From NCBI GenBank assembly GCA_016710745.1, contig JADJVB010000010.1, positions 558,001-622,000 on the forward strand: a stretch of 64,000 bases of DNA. Direction: 5' to 3'. Position numbers and translations under genes: made by a program. Below, in pieces: positions 1-7,634 of this stretch (position 1 is its first letter; every line of letters begins with the position of its first letter). Origin of the DNA: Chitinophagaceae bacterium. Lineage in GTDB: Bacteria > Bacteroidota > Bacteroidia > Chitinophagales > Chitinophagaceae. A model generated the notes under the pieces. That model worked only from the letters and a program-made list of their open reading frames with translations. It made no database searches and was not told the DNA's origin.

Positions 1-646
1 ACCAGGGCCTGGCGTTTGAAAATGCGGTGATTGATGCCATCATGCAATTAAATACAAATCCTGCACATTCGTATTTGCTGGGCGGGGTTGATGAAATATC
101 GCCTTTCCATTACAATATTGAAACCTTAAATGGGGCCTATAAAAAGGAAGATATTTCCAATAAAGAAATCTATCAGTCAAATACGCCGGGCTGCCTGCCG
201 GGCGAAGGTGCTGCCATGTTTGTGGTGAGTGCTGATAAAGATGCAGCCATAGCCAAAATTAAAGCCATACAAACTATTCATACCGATGACGTTGAATTGG
301 TAAAACAGCAGTTGCAATTGTTTCTCGAAAAAAATAACCAGGATTCAGACGAGATCGATCTGTTCATTTCCGGCGAGAATGGCGATACCCGAACCCTTCC
401 TTTTTACGAAGCCTGCGAAACCCTGCTGAATACCGATACCACTGTTCTTCGTTTTAAACATCTGTGTGGCGAGTATGCAACGGCGTCTGCAATCGGGCTA
501 TGGTATGCCTGCCAGATTTTACAAACGCAGGAAATTCCACCCCACCTGTTTAAAAAGAATCAACAAAAAAAGCGTACAGGAATATTTTGATGTACAATAA
601 TTTTAAGGGTGAGCAGCATAGTTTTGTTTTGGTATCGGGCCTTTAG
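1..646 (+). CDS. Ketosynthase-like (chain-length-factor type) protein, 5' truncated by window edge, with -1 frameshift
   Basis: This is the C-terminal part of a ketoacyl-synthase-fold protein; it is open to the left edge in the frame starting QGLAFENAV. It aligns along its length with the minus-strand paralogue at 3212-4282, sharing the GEGA loop, a DxxxxGxNGD segment and LCGEYxTAS. At the nucleophile position both have a Gly/Phe-rich turn instead of Cys, so a non-condensing chain-length-factor role is likely. In the original frame translation stops at 590 with an unrelated tail. In the -1 frame, entered at the A AAA AAG heptamer at 566-572, it continues as RNILMYNNFKG and ends at 646, matching the paralogue's RILIYNHYLG end. 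This is therefore a real frame change: a homopolymer error, a mutation or programmed slippage. It faces the pigment operon convergently. Confidence 0.8.
566..572 (+). other. In-phase A AAA AAG slippery heptamer at a frame change
   Basis: The heptamer lies in the codons CAA AAA AAG of the KS-like gene, with exactly the X XXY YYZ phasing used by bacterial -1 frameshift sites such as dnaX. Slippage here gives AAA AAA GCG and joins the frame whose product matches the paralogue's C-terminus. Only a weak 5-bp inverted repeat (GTACA/TGTAC) follows, and no strong stimulatory pseudoknot is evident. A simple A-run indel explains the data equally well. Confidence 0.5.
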
Positions 647-838
647 GTGTCAGGCCACTTCAAATTCTCCTGCCTGTGAAAGAAAGTTTTGTTGCTGTTA
701 AATAGATTGAAATTAACCCCGCCTGGTGGCCAGACACATTCACAAATTTCAAGTATTTACAAATATCCCAATAATGTAAAAGAAAGCGGATTAGTTAATA
801 AACCAAATACGGTAAACGTTTGCTTAGTGGCCAGACAC
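646..838. repeat. Three copies of a 12-bp GTGGCCAGACAC element
   Basis: One inverted copy (GTGTCAGGCCAC, one mismatch) starts at 647. Direct copies lie at about 725-736 and 827-838; the last overlaps the 3' end of the FabZ-like gene. The inverted copy can pair with either direct copy, so alternative stems could form between the two convergent genes. No other gene is seen in the 646-823 gap. Confidence 0.5.
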
Positions 839-1201
839 GTGCAACTTCGCCTTACATTTAAAATGCACCAGCTCGTCTTTAAAAAGTGAAGCCGTAATAT
901 TGATGGCGCCGTTTTCATCAGTGGTATACATGATCGTTGCCTGTATCAAATTATTTTCCTGCGGATTTATCACGGCTAAAAATTTTAATTCAGCGGCTTG
1001 TACCAGGTTGGTTTCTTTGCCCAACACCTGTTCAAGTATTTCTTTCACCATCTGCATCATACAAACACCCGGAACTACCGGTTGATTGGGAAAATGTCCT
1101 TCAAATATTTTATGACGGGTATTAATGACCAGCTCGGCCCATATTTCGGTGGCCGATGATTCGGTATTTGTAATGTTAAAAAAATCGTTTAGCAGTATCA
1201 T
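824..1201 (-). CDS. FabZ-like 3-hydroxyacyl-ACP dehydratase of the pigment cluster
   Basis: A 125-residue single hotdog-fold protein. The segment EGHFPNQPVVPGV near residues 35-46 is the FabZ/FabA signature, with His36 as the likely catalytic base, followed by a MMQM helix. It would dehydrate beta-hydroxyacyl-ACP intermediates while the polyene chain is built. It is the last gene of the long minus-strand operon, and its start overlaps the stop of the upstream lipoprotein gene by four bases (ATGA), implying translational coupling. It is one of two hotdog dehydratase-type genes in the locus, like the paired dehydratases of aryl polyene clusters. The enzyme family is clear; the exact chain-length role is inferred. 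Confidence 0.85.
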   Translation of the reverse strand: MILLNDFFNITNTESSATEIWAELVINTRHKIFEGHFPNQPVVPGVCMMQMVKEILEQVLGKETNLVQAAELKFLAVINPQENNLIQATIMYTTDENGAINITASLFKDELVHFKCKAKLHVSGH

Positions 1202-1854
1202 CTTTCAATTCTTTTTAGACCAATATTAAATTCAAATGTTTTGTGCGAAATGCCGATGGTATCGGGAATACCATTCGTATAATTTTTCATCATGGCTTCA
1301 ACGATCGTTTTTTTATTTGAAGCCCTTTCCAAACGTACCAATTCGGTCAGCGCCGGATCGGTAATATAGTAATTGAATCCCTTTACCTGCGGGAAGATAA
1401 AATAAATTAATCCGTTTTCGGTTTTTACCCTGGCTGCTGAATACTTGAGGTTATTCATCAGGATCAGCTCAAAATCGTGTTGCAGGGTCTTGATCACCGA
1501 TCTTTTGTTCATTTTTTTGATAATGGAATACACTTTAAAACTTCCGTCAGCCGCAAATTCAAAATCGAAAAAACCGAGGCCCATTTCATTGCTGAAAACC
1601 ATTCGGGTACTGCTGTCGGGCATTTTTTTAATGAGCAGCAGGCCGCTCAGGTGATTGCCCACCACATCAACCGTGGCGCTATATAAGGCAACAGTAAAAG
1701 CGGGTTTAAATTTTTGTAAATGGCTTGCAGAATCGCGGTAACCGGTGGGTGCGGATTGCATTTGATTATGCACAGGTGTGCAGCTGATCACAACCCAGAT
1801 AGTTAACAGGAAGCAACTACTTAATATCAAATAAGGTATCCGGAATGGAAACAT
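1198..1854 (-). CDS. Putative outer-membrane lipoprotein of the pigment cluster
   Basis: The N-terminus is a lipoprotein signal: a hydrophobic stretch of about 17 residues ending VVISC, with Cys at about residue 25 followed by TP. The remaining ~190 residues are beta-rich with no catalytic motif I recognise. Aryl polyene clusters carry a small lipoprotein (DUF3261 type) next to a LolA-like carrier, and the position here directly after LolA suggests the same role in moving or anchoring the lipid-linked pigment. The ATG at 1854 overlaps the LolA gene by 38 bases; a TTG a few codons later would leave the lipobox intact, so the start is uncertain. Confidence 0.7.
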   Translation of the reverse strand: MFPFRIPYLILSSCFLLTIWVVISCTPVHNQMQSAPTGYRDSASHLQKFKPAFTVALYSATVDVVGNHLSGLLLIKKMPDSSTRMVFSNEMGLGFFDFEFAADGSFKVYSIIKKMNKRSVIKTLQHDFELILMNNLKYSAARVKTENGLIYFIFPQVKGFNYYITDPALTELVRLERASNKKTIVEAMMKNYTNGIPDTIGISHKTFEFNIGLKRIER

Positions 1855-2452
1855 TCAGTTCTTTATTGGTAAAACGCATGATGGTATTATCGCCGGAAAG
1901 TTCCAGCATTTGAATGCTGCTTACCGAAAAATCTTTCCGGTCAACAACCACAACGATTGATTTAAACATCTCCTTCATCCCCTTTGAAACCGGCACCAGT
2001 TCAACCAGTGCGCTGTTCTTGCTGTCGAAAACCCGGGTTTTAAAATCGGTATTGCTCAGCATGGTACCCTGCATACAATCAACCATGATCTTATTGATCT
2101 GCTGAAACATTTTATTGGAACGGGTAGATACGCGGCTTTCTTTGGCACCATCTTTCACATATACTTTGTCCTTGTTCAGGATCATCAGGTATTTAAAAGG
2201 CTGGTTATATTCCATGCGCACCCGGCTGTCTTTTTTAAACCAGAAATTTCCTTTCGATGTAATTTTTTCTGACAACATGCTCAGGTTCTTATCCTGTATA
2301 AAATCGGCTTTGATGGTATTTGTTCTCTGTGCGGCCGCCGAAAATTCGGTTTTGAATTTGGCTAGATCGCTTACCGGACTATATCCGGGATATTGCGCCT
2401 GGAGCGAAAATGAGGCGATAAGTATGCCAACGGTGAGTATAATTCTATTCAT
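1817..2452 (-). CDS. LolA-like outer-membrane lipoprotein carrier
   Basis: A 211-residue protein with a signal peptide (MNRIILTVGILIASFSLQAQ). The mature part follows the LolA pattern: an early helix rich in FxQxKxLxML-like residues (ADFIQDKNLSML), then GNFWFKKDSRVRMEYNQPF, the typical 'xGxxxxxRPxxxRxxYxxP' strand. LolA proteins carry acylated cargo through the periplasm. Dedicated LolA homologues are regular members of aryl polyene and flexirubin loci, where they probably help place the pigment in the outer membrane. It overlaps the deacetylase gene upstream by 8 bases and the lipoprotein downstream by up to 38, so the three are likely co-translated. Confidence 0.85.
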   Translation of the reverse strand: MNRIILTVGILIASFSLQAQYPGYSPVSDLAKFKTEFSAAAQRTNTIKADFIQDKNLSMLSEKITSKGNFWFKKDSRVRMEYNQPFKYLMILNKDKVYVKDGAKESRVSTRSNKMFQQINKIMVDCMQGTMLSNTDFKTRVFDSKNSALVELVPVSKGMKEMFKSIVVVVDRKDFSVSSIQMLELSGDNTIMRFTNKELNVSIPDTLFDIK

Positions 2453-3218
2453 AAGGCTTCAAAGCTAACAATTTATCCAACGGGATAAAATTATAGCCGC
2501 TTTTTTTAACTTCTTGTATAAATGCGGGCAGTATTTTTAATGTGGCCTCGCTGGTATCGTGAAAAAGAAAAACAGCGCCGGGTTGTATTTCCGCATTCAC
2601 TTTGTTCAGTAATTTTTGTTCATCCCTGATCACCGTATCCAATGATCTCACACTCCAGCCAACCGGTGTATACCCACCGCTGATAATTGCTTTTTTTAAA
2701 TTAGGATTAGTTACACCGTAGGGCGGCCTGAAGAGTTTTGGCTTTTTTCCGATAACCCGCAGCATTTCGGCATCCATCTGTTTCATGTCATCCAGCATTT
2801 TTTTTGCCGGGTACATATCAAACCAAAAATGATGAGAGAAACTATGGTTGCCGATAAGATGCCCGTTTTCGTGGATTTGCTTCAACAAATGCTCATTACC
2901 TGCAATCCGGTTGCCAATACAAAAAAATGTGGCCGGTACATTTTCAGCTTTCAATATCTGTAATATTTGTGAAGTGTAATTTGCAGCCGGTCCATCATCA
3001 AAGCTGATAGCGATCTCTTTTTTATCGGTTTCTGCTTTACAGGTAATCTTAATAAAAAAGTTAGAACCTACGTAATAACAACCCCAAAAAACAATTAATG
3101 AATAGGCAATAAGCAACAGGAAGTATACATATAAAGGCAGGCCAATTTGTACGTGCATGACAATTAGCACCGCGAACAATGCAATAAAAAGGATATTTGT
3201 GTTTCGAAAGTTTAACAT
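2445..3218 (-). CDS. Membrane-anchored polysaccharide deacetylase (NodB domain)
   Basis: Two hydrophobic segments (about residues 8-25 and 28-50) anchor a NodB-homology domain. The metal and catalytic motifs are complete: SFDDGP (Asp74/Asp75), NHSFSHH with His125 and His129, RPPYG at 164-168, and LFHDT near the end. Such enzymes remove N- or O-acetyl groups from sugar polymers or glycoconjugates in the periplasm. Its place inside the pigment operon, overlapping the KS-like gene by 7 bases and LolA by 8, suggests it modifies the carrier or surface glycan to which the pigment is linked, or de-esterifies an intermediate. The substrate cannot be read from sequence. Confidence 0.88.
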   Translation of the reverse strand: MLNFRNTNILFIALFAVLIVMHVQIGLPLYVYFLLLIAYSLIVFWGCYYVGSNFFIKITCKAETDKKEIAISFDDGPAANYTSQILQILKAENVPATFFCIGNRIAGNEHLLKQIHENGHLIGNHSFSHHFWFDMYPAKKMLDDMKQMDAEMLRVIGKKPKLFRPPYGVTNPNLKKAIISGGYTPVGWSVRSLDTVIRDEQKLLNKVNAEIQPGAVFLFHDTSEATLKILPAFIQEVKKSGYNFIPLDKLLALKPYE

Positions 3219-4282
3219 GCCGAAAGCAAAGATACAGCATGATGTATGCCCAGGTAATGGTTATAAATCAAAATGCGTCCAATCTTTTTATCCAACGACC
3301 CGCTACCACGCAGGGCCGGGGGCAGTTCGCCCGATTTGATGATGGTGGCAGCCAGCCACAGGGCAAAAGCCGAAGCTGTGGGATATTCGCCACAGAGCCA
3401 TTTATAATGTATTGATTCTTTGTCTGCAAAGATTGATTGGGCCAATTGGTCATAAGCCAAATCTCCACCGGCATCACCGTTTTTGCCGGTTATGATCAGA
3501 TCGATATCGTTGATACTGATATCCTGACTTTCTAAAAAACCAGTGATTTGTTTTTCAATTTCAGGTATGCCGTCTGGCTTATAAAAGGTATGCAAACCAT
3601 CGAGTTTTGCATAATCTGAGCCGGAGGGTTGATTGGTCAGCAGAAAAAATGATGCACCTTCGCCGGCAATGGTTCCTTTGGTGCCGATACCTGTTGGGAT
3701 GGAGGAATACAAATTCAGATTTGATGTGTCGCCCTGTTTATACAGACCCAGCCTGCTCAGGATTGTATGACTGGTATTGGTGATTTCATCAATGGCGCCA
3801 ACCAACACATTAGCCGCGTCGTTATCTTTCAACAGCATCATCCCGTCGAGCAGGGCACTCTCGAAAGAAAAACCACGGTGTACAAATGCATTGTTGTAAT
3901 TATTGCATTGCAGCAGTAAACCAATTTGAGCACCAATGGTGTTATGGGTGGATTGTATGAAAGCCGTTGGGGTTAGCAATTCTTCATTAAATTCCACCAT
4001 CTTGCTTATAAATGAATGAGTGTCTTCCAAACAACCATAGGCCGTGCCGGTAACGATGGCGTCGGGTTGTTTCAGCTCTGCTTCCTGTAAACATTCCATG
4101 GCAGCGGCCACACCCATGCGGATGATGCGGCTCATGCGCCTGATCTGTTTGGGATCGATAAATGCTTTATAATCGGGTTCAATGCAGCTTAGCCGGTTTC
4201 CGGTATAGGCAACAGCTTCCTGCAATGGTTGGTGGCCAAAGGTTTTTTGCGGAGAGATATTTCCTGTTGCCCTGATGTACAT
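3212..4282 (-). CDS. Ketosynthase-like chain-length-factor protein (KS lacking the active-site Cys)
   Basis: A 356-residue thiolase-fold protein of the Ketoacyl-synt_2 type. Where condensing enzymes have TACSS, this one has VHRGFSF (about residues 134-140), so no nucleophilic Cys is present; the His motifs are also absent. This is the pattern of chain-length factors such as ApeC, which pair with an active KS. The active KS gene lies directly upstream and ends two bases before this start, as expected for a heterodimer. I chose the ATG at 4282 (MYIRATGNISP) over the upstream ATG at 4315 because it matches the usual KS N-terminus and avoids a 31-base overlap. A close paralogue lies at 1-646 on the other strand. 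Confidence 0.85.
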   Translation of the reverse strand: MYIRATGNISPQKTFGHQPLQEAVAYTGNRLSCIEPDYKAFIDPKQIRRMSRIIRMGVAAAMECLQEAELKQPDAIVTGTAYGCLEDTHSFISKMVEFNEELLTPTAFIQSTHNTIGAQIGLLLQCNNYNNAFVHRGFSFESALLDGMMLLKDNDAANVLVGAIDEITNTSHTILSRLGLYKQGDTSNLNLYSSIPTGIGTKGTIAGEGASFFLLTNQPSGSDYAKLDGLHTFYKPDGIPEIEKQITGFLESQDISINDIDLIITGKNGDAGGDLAYDQLAQSIFADKESIHYKWLCGEYPTASAFALWLAATIIKSGELPPALRGSGSLDKKIGRILIYNHYLGIHHAVSLLSAC

Positions 4283-4284
4283 GT

Positions 4285-5484
4285 TTATACTTTTGAAAAA
4301 ATCAATGATGAACAATTTCCGCCAAATCCAAATGAATTGGAAAGCACATGTTTAACTTCTGCATCTTTTACCAACTCTCTTACCGGAACAAATGGCAGAT
4401 CAACCATGGGCGTTTGCAAACGCAGGTTTGGAAAAATAAGGCCGTGTTGTAAGGCCAACACTGAAAACACAGCTTCTATGCCACCACTAGCGCCTAATGT
4501 ATGGCCCGTAAATGTTTTTGTTGAACTCATTTTTGGATACTGCCCCTCAAATAATCTTTTGATCGCTGTTCCTTCGGCAATATCATTGTTCTGTGTACCT
4601 GTACCGTGCAGGTTTATATAATCAATATCAGTTGGCTGCAAACCCGCTTTTTTAAGCGCGCCACTCATGGCCAAATAAGAACCGATTCCATCGGGCGATG
4701 ATGCTGTTTGATGATAGGCATCATTGGCATTGCAATAACCGCTCAATATGATCTCCGGTTTATTCTTCAGGGTTGCAGCCAGTTTTTCAGAAACCAAAAC
4801 AACATAGCCGGCACCTTCACCCAGGTTAAGCCCACGGCGGTTTTCGTCAAATGGCTGACAAAATTGTTCATCAACGATCATCAGGGTATTAAATCCATTC
4901 AGGGTAAATTTGGTGAGTGAATCGGTACCACCGGCAACTACCAGGTCAACTATATTATTCCTGATCAGCCGGGCGCCAAAAAAAATGGAATTGGCCGAAG
5001 ATGAGCAGGCCGTACTGATGGTGGTAACATAGTCTTTAATACCAAGTGCATCGGCAACCAGTTCGGTTACGCTGCCACATTCATGATTTACTACATTTCG
5101 TAGTCTTCCTGTATTGTTATCCGTTAAAAATTCGGTGAAAAAATTTTCTGTTTTATCCATTCCGCCAACTGAGTTGGCCGATATAAAACCACAGCGCAAT
5201 GCAGCCAGGTTGTTGATACCTGCGGCGGCCAGCGCTTCCTTCGCAGCTATTAAACTTAATAAGGCGGTTCTGCTTTTTGTTTTGGGTAGTCCGGCAAGCC
5301 CGGCAAGTTCTTCGTTACTGAGTTTCACTTCCGCAACCGGTAACCGTTGCTGGTGAACAGACTTTAATTGTTGCATGTCGCCCATGCCCGCTTTTCCGTT
5401 TTGCAGCGAAGCCAAACATTCGGCTACATTGTTTCCAATCGCCGAAATGATACCGGTACCGGCTACAAAAACGGGTTCCTCCAT
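4285..5484 (-). CDS. Beta-ketoacyl-ACP synthase (active KS, ApeO-like)
   Basis: A 399-residue FabF/KAS II-type enzyme with a complete triad: Cys160 in STACSSSA, His293 in LHGTGT, and His328 in GHTLGA, with the C-terminal NSFGFGG motif. It condenses malonyl-ACP with the growing acyl-ACP chain. It is followed two bases later by the Cys-less partner at 3212-4282 and preceded three bases earlier by an ACP gene, so ACP-KS-CLF form a unit. By analogy with aryl polyene systems this pair probably carries out polyene elongation; that assignment is inferred from order and motifs. Confidence 0.92.
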   Translation of the reverse strand: MEEPVFVAGTGIISAIGNNVAECLASLQNGKAGMGDMQQLKSVHQQRLPVAEVKLSNEELAGLAGLPKTKSRTALLSLIAAKEALAAAGINNLAALRCGFISANSVGGMDKTENFFTEFLTDNNTGRLRNVVNHECGSVTELVADALGIKDYVTTISTACSSSANSIFFGARLIRNNIVDLVVAGGTDSLTKFTLNGFNTLMIVDEQFCQPFDENRRGLNLGEGAGYVVLVSEKLAATLKNKPEIILSGYCNANDAYHQTASSPDGIGSYLAMSGALKKAGLQPTDIDYINLHGTGTQNNDIAEGTAIKRLFEGQYPKMSSTKTFTGHTLGASGGIEAVFSVLALQHGLIFPNLRLQTPMVDLPFVPVRELVKDAEVKHVLSNSFGFGGNCSSLIFSKV

Positions 5485-5487
5485 GTT

Positions 5488-5751
5488 TTACGAATTCTGA
5501 GCCTGGTAGGCAGTGATATACTCGGCCATGGTTTTTACTGTTTTAAAAACCTTAGGGCCATCTTCGGCATTAGATAATTTGATCTTATAATTTTGCTGTA
5601 ATAAAACGATCAATTCGAGTGCATCAATTGAGTCGAGCCCAAGCCCTTCTACAAACAAAGGCTGATCATCGCCTATATCTTCAGGTTTTGTATCCTGTAA
5701 ATTCAATTGGGCGATGATCTGTGTCTTCAGATCTGATATTAATTTATCCAT
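5488..5751 (-). CDS. Acyl carrier protein (pigment cluster ACP 1)
   Basis: An 87-residue acidic helical protein with the phosphopantetheine site LGLDSID, Ser41. Length and motif fit a stand-alone ACP. Its start overlaps the KS-like 208-residue gene by 8 bases, and it ends three bases before the active KS, so it likely carries the substrate of that KS-CLF pair. A second ACP at 12430-12687 suggests separate carriers for starter and elongation steps. No phosphopantetheinyl transferase gene is in the window. Confidence 0.92.
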   Translation of the reverse strand: MDKLISDLKTQIIAQLNLQDTKPEDIGDDQPLFVEGLGLDSIDALELIVLLQQNYKIKLSNAEDGPKVFKTVKTMAEYITAYQAQNS

Positions 5752-6370
5752 TTTGTAACTGATATATATTATTTAGATTTTCTTCTGTAAAAATAGTTGA
5801 ATTAGCGCTTTTTTCTCGCTCTATTAAAAATAAACTTCCGTTACAGGCATCATCCAGTACATCAACCCATCCACAGATGCAGCATTGCAATATATCATTA
5901 TCCAACAGGTTACTTACATATTGTTGAATAAAAGCAGCATCAAATTGATCAAATATAAAAAAGGCATTTTCGCCCTTGAACTGGTGCCGGATTGAAATTT
6001 CTCCAATTACGATATTCGGCAATGTGTATACAAATTGTGCCGGACTGGCCATGGTTTTCGTAGTTTCAAAATATTTGATATCCGTATCCAGGCTGCTGTT
6101 GGCATTCGACAGTACAATACCAATATCTTCCGGTTTGTACGCAGCTTTGTCGAAACTGTCCTGCAACAGAACCTCGCAGGCCAACCACCCTGTTCTACTG
6201 AGGTTATCCATTTTAAAGAATTTTGGATATTGCCCATCGAAATGCCGGTAAGCGGCGATCAAATATGACGATAGATCCTTTTCAGTAAATTGAAAAAGGG
6301 CTTGCCCATTTTTATAAACTGTATTATTGGTGATCACACAATGGGCGCTGATATAGTTTTGTTTAGGCAA
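5744..6370 (-). CDS. Half-size ketosynthase-like protein, no active-site Cys
   Basis: At 208 residues this is about half a ketosynthase. Residues 80-155 follow the N-terminal KS core: EDIGIVLSNANSS, then ASPAQFVYTLPNIVIGEIS, which parallels TPTAFIQSTHNTIGAQIG of the chain-length-factor protein, then FFIFDQFDAAF where the nucleophile elbow should be. No Cys is present there and the C-terminal His-bearing half is missing. It ends cleanly and overlaps the ACP gene by 8 bases, so it looks like a maintained gene rather than debris. A scaffolding or regulatory role for the KS complex is possible but speculative. Confidence 0.7.
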   Translation of the reverse strand: MPKQNYISAHCVITNNTVYKNGQALFQFTEKDLSSYLIAAYRHFDGQYPKFFKMDNLSRTGWLACEVLLQDSFDKAAYKPEDIGIVLSNANSSLDTDIKYFETTKTMASPAQFVYTLPNIVIGEISIRHQFKGENAFFIFDQFDAAFIQQYVSNLLDNDILQCCICGWVDVLDDACNGSLFLIEREKSANSTIFTEENLNNIYQLQNG

Positions 6371-6391
6371 TGCGTTCAGTAATTTTATTTG

Positions 6392-7633
6392 TTAGGTATT
6401 CATAGAATCCCTGATCTTGATCAGCTTGGCTAACTTATGCAAAGCCGTTTTGTGGTCTTTAACATAGGGATTTTCGGTATCCCAAACATAGCCCGCCAAG
6501 ACCGAACAGATCATGCTTTTAATTTCGGGTACCTGGTTATCAGCGAAGAAAATGGTATCGAGTGTGCCCTCATACCAGGCCATTACATAGGAACGAAAAG
6601 TATCTACGCCCTGCATCATCGGTTGGGTATAGGCTGTTTCCCAATCAACGGATTCGCCATTCAATTTTTTGATAACCTGTTGTGCTGCTATCTGGCTCGA
6701 CACAGTTGCCAGTGTAACCCCCGAAGAAAATACAGGATCCAGGAACTCAGTTACATTGCCTGTTAAAACAAAACCTTCACCATAAAATTTGGTTGTACTT
6801 ACCGAATAGGATTGTAAAACCCTTGGCTCAAACATAAATTCAACAGCTTTCATTCTCTCGCTTAGATACGGTTCCGTTGAGAGAAGGGCCCTTAATTGCT
6901 CTTCGGGCATACCCGCGGTTTCGTCAAAAAATCCGGGATCGCCTACAAATCCTACCGAAGTAGTTCCGTTTGAAAATGGAATTACCCAGATCCAAACTCC
7001 TTTTTTATGAACAATGATGGTGATGCGGTTGGGTTCATCATCCAGGGTTCGTTTGGTATCAACAGTATGTGTAAATAATGCTTTACGGGGAGGCAGATCG
7101 GAGGGTTGATCCATATTGAACAGGCGGGGTATCACCCTGCCGTAGCCGCTGCCGTCAACAATAAAACGGGCAGCGATCTGCGATTTGTTTCCGTCGATAT
7201 CTTCCACGGTTGTTACCGAATCGGAACCCGTAAATTCGATACCGGTAACAGTTGTTTCGTAACTGATGGGTACACCCATGGATTCTACAGTATCCGCCAG
7301 TGTTTTATCAAATTCGCCCCGGGGTACCTGCCAGGTCCAGCTCCAGCCGGGCGTGAACTGATCGGCGAAAAAGTAATCGCAAACTTTTCCGTTCTTCACA
7401 AACTTGGCACCGAATTTTTCCTGGAAACCACATGCTTTAATGGCATCCAGAAAACCGGCTTCCTCCAGGGCTTCCATACAACGGGGTAATAAACTTTCGC
7501 CGATCACAAATCTCGGGAACTTCATTTTTTCCACGATCTTAACTTTAAAACCCGCTTTGTTGATAATAGAAGCAGCTACTGTTCCTGCCGGGCCGGCACC
7601 TATTACCAACACATCAACCTGCTCAGTTTTCAT
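6392..7633 (-). CDS. Flavin-dependent halogenase-like enzyme
   Basis: 413 residues of the tryptophan-halogenase-like FAD superfamily. GAGPAG at 12-17 binds FAD; GES at 45-47 follows the FPRFVI segment. The halogenase signature WxWxIP is present as WIWVIP at 214-219, and Lys77 in GAKFV aligns with the Lys that forms the chloramine in PrnA-type enzymes. It could chlorinate the aryl head group; chlorinated flexirubins are known. It lacks the C-terminal tryptophan-binding part, so a carrier-bound or phenolic substrate is more likely. The gene follows the O-methyltransferase with a one-base gap. A non-halogenating monooxygenase role cannot be excluded. Confidence 0.82.
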   Translation of the reverse strand: MKTEQVDVLVIGAGPAGTVAASIINKAGFKVKIVEKMKFPRFVIGESLLPRCMEALEEAGFLDAIKACGFQEKFGAKFVKNGKVCDYFFADQFTPGWSWTWQVPRGEFDKTLADTVESMGVPISYETTVTGIEFTGSDSVTTVEDIDGNKSQIAARFIVDGSGYGRVIPRLFNMDQPSDLPPRKALFTHTVDTKRTLDDEPNRITIIVHKKGVWIWVIPFSNGTTSVGFVGDPGFFDETAGMPEEQLRALLSTEPYLSERMKAVEFMFEPRVLQSYSVSTTKFYGEGFVLTGNVTEFLDPVFSSGVTLATVSSQIAAQQVIKKLNGESVDWETAYTQPMMQGVDTFRSYVMAWYEGTLDTIFFADNQVPEIKSMICSVLAGYVWDTENPYVKDHKTALHKLAKLIKIRDSMNT

Positions 7634-7634
7634 G

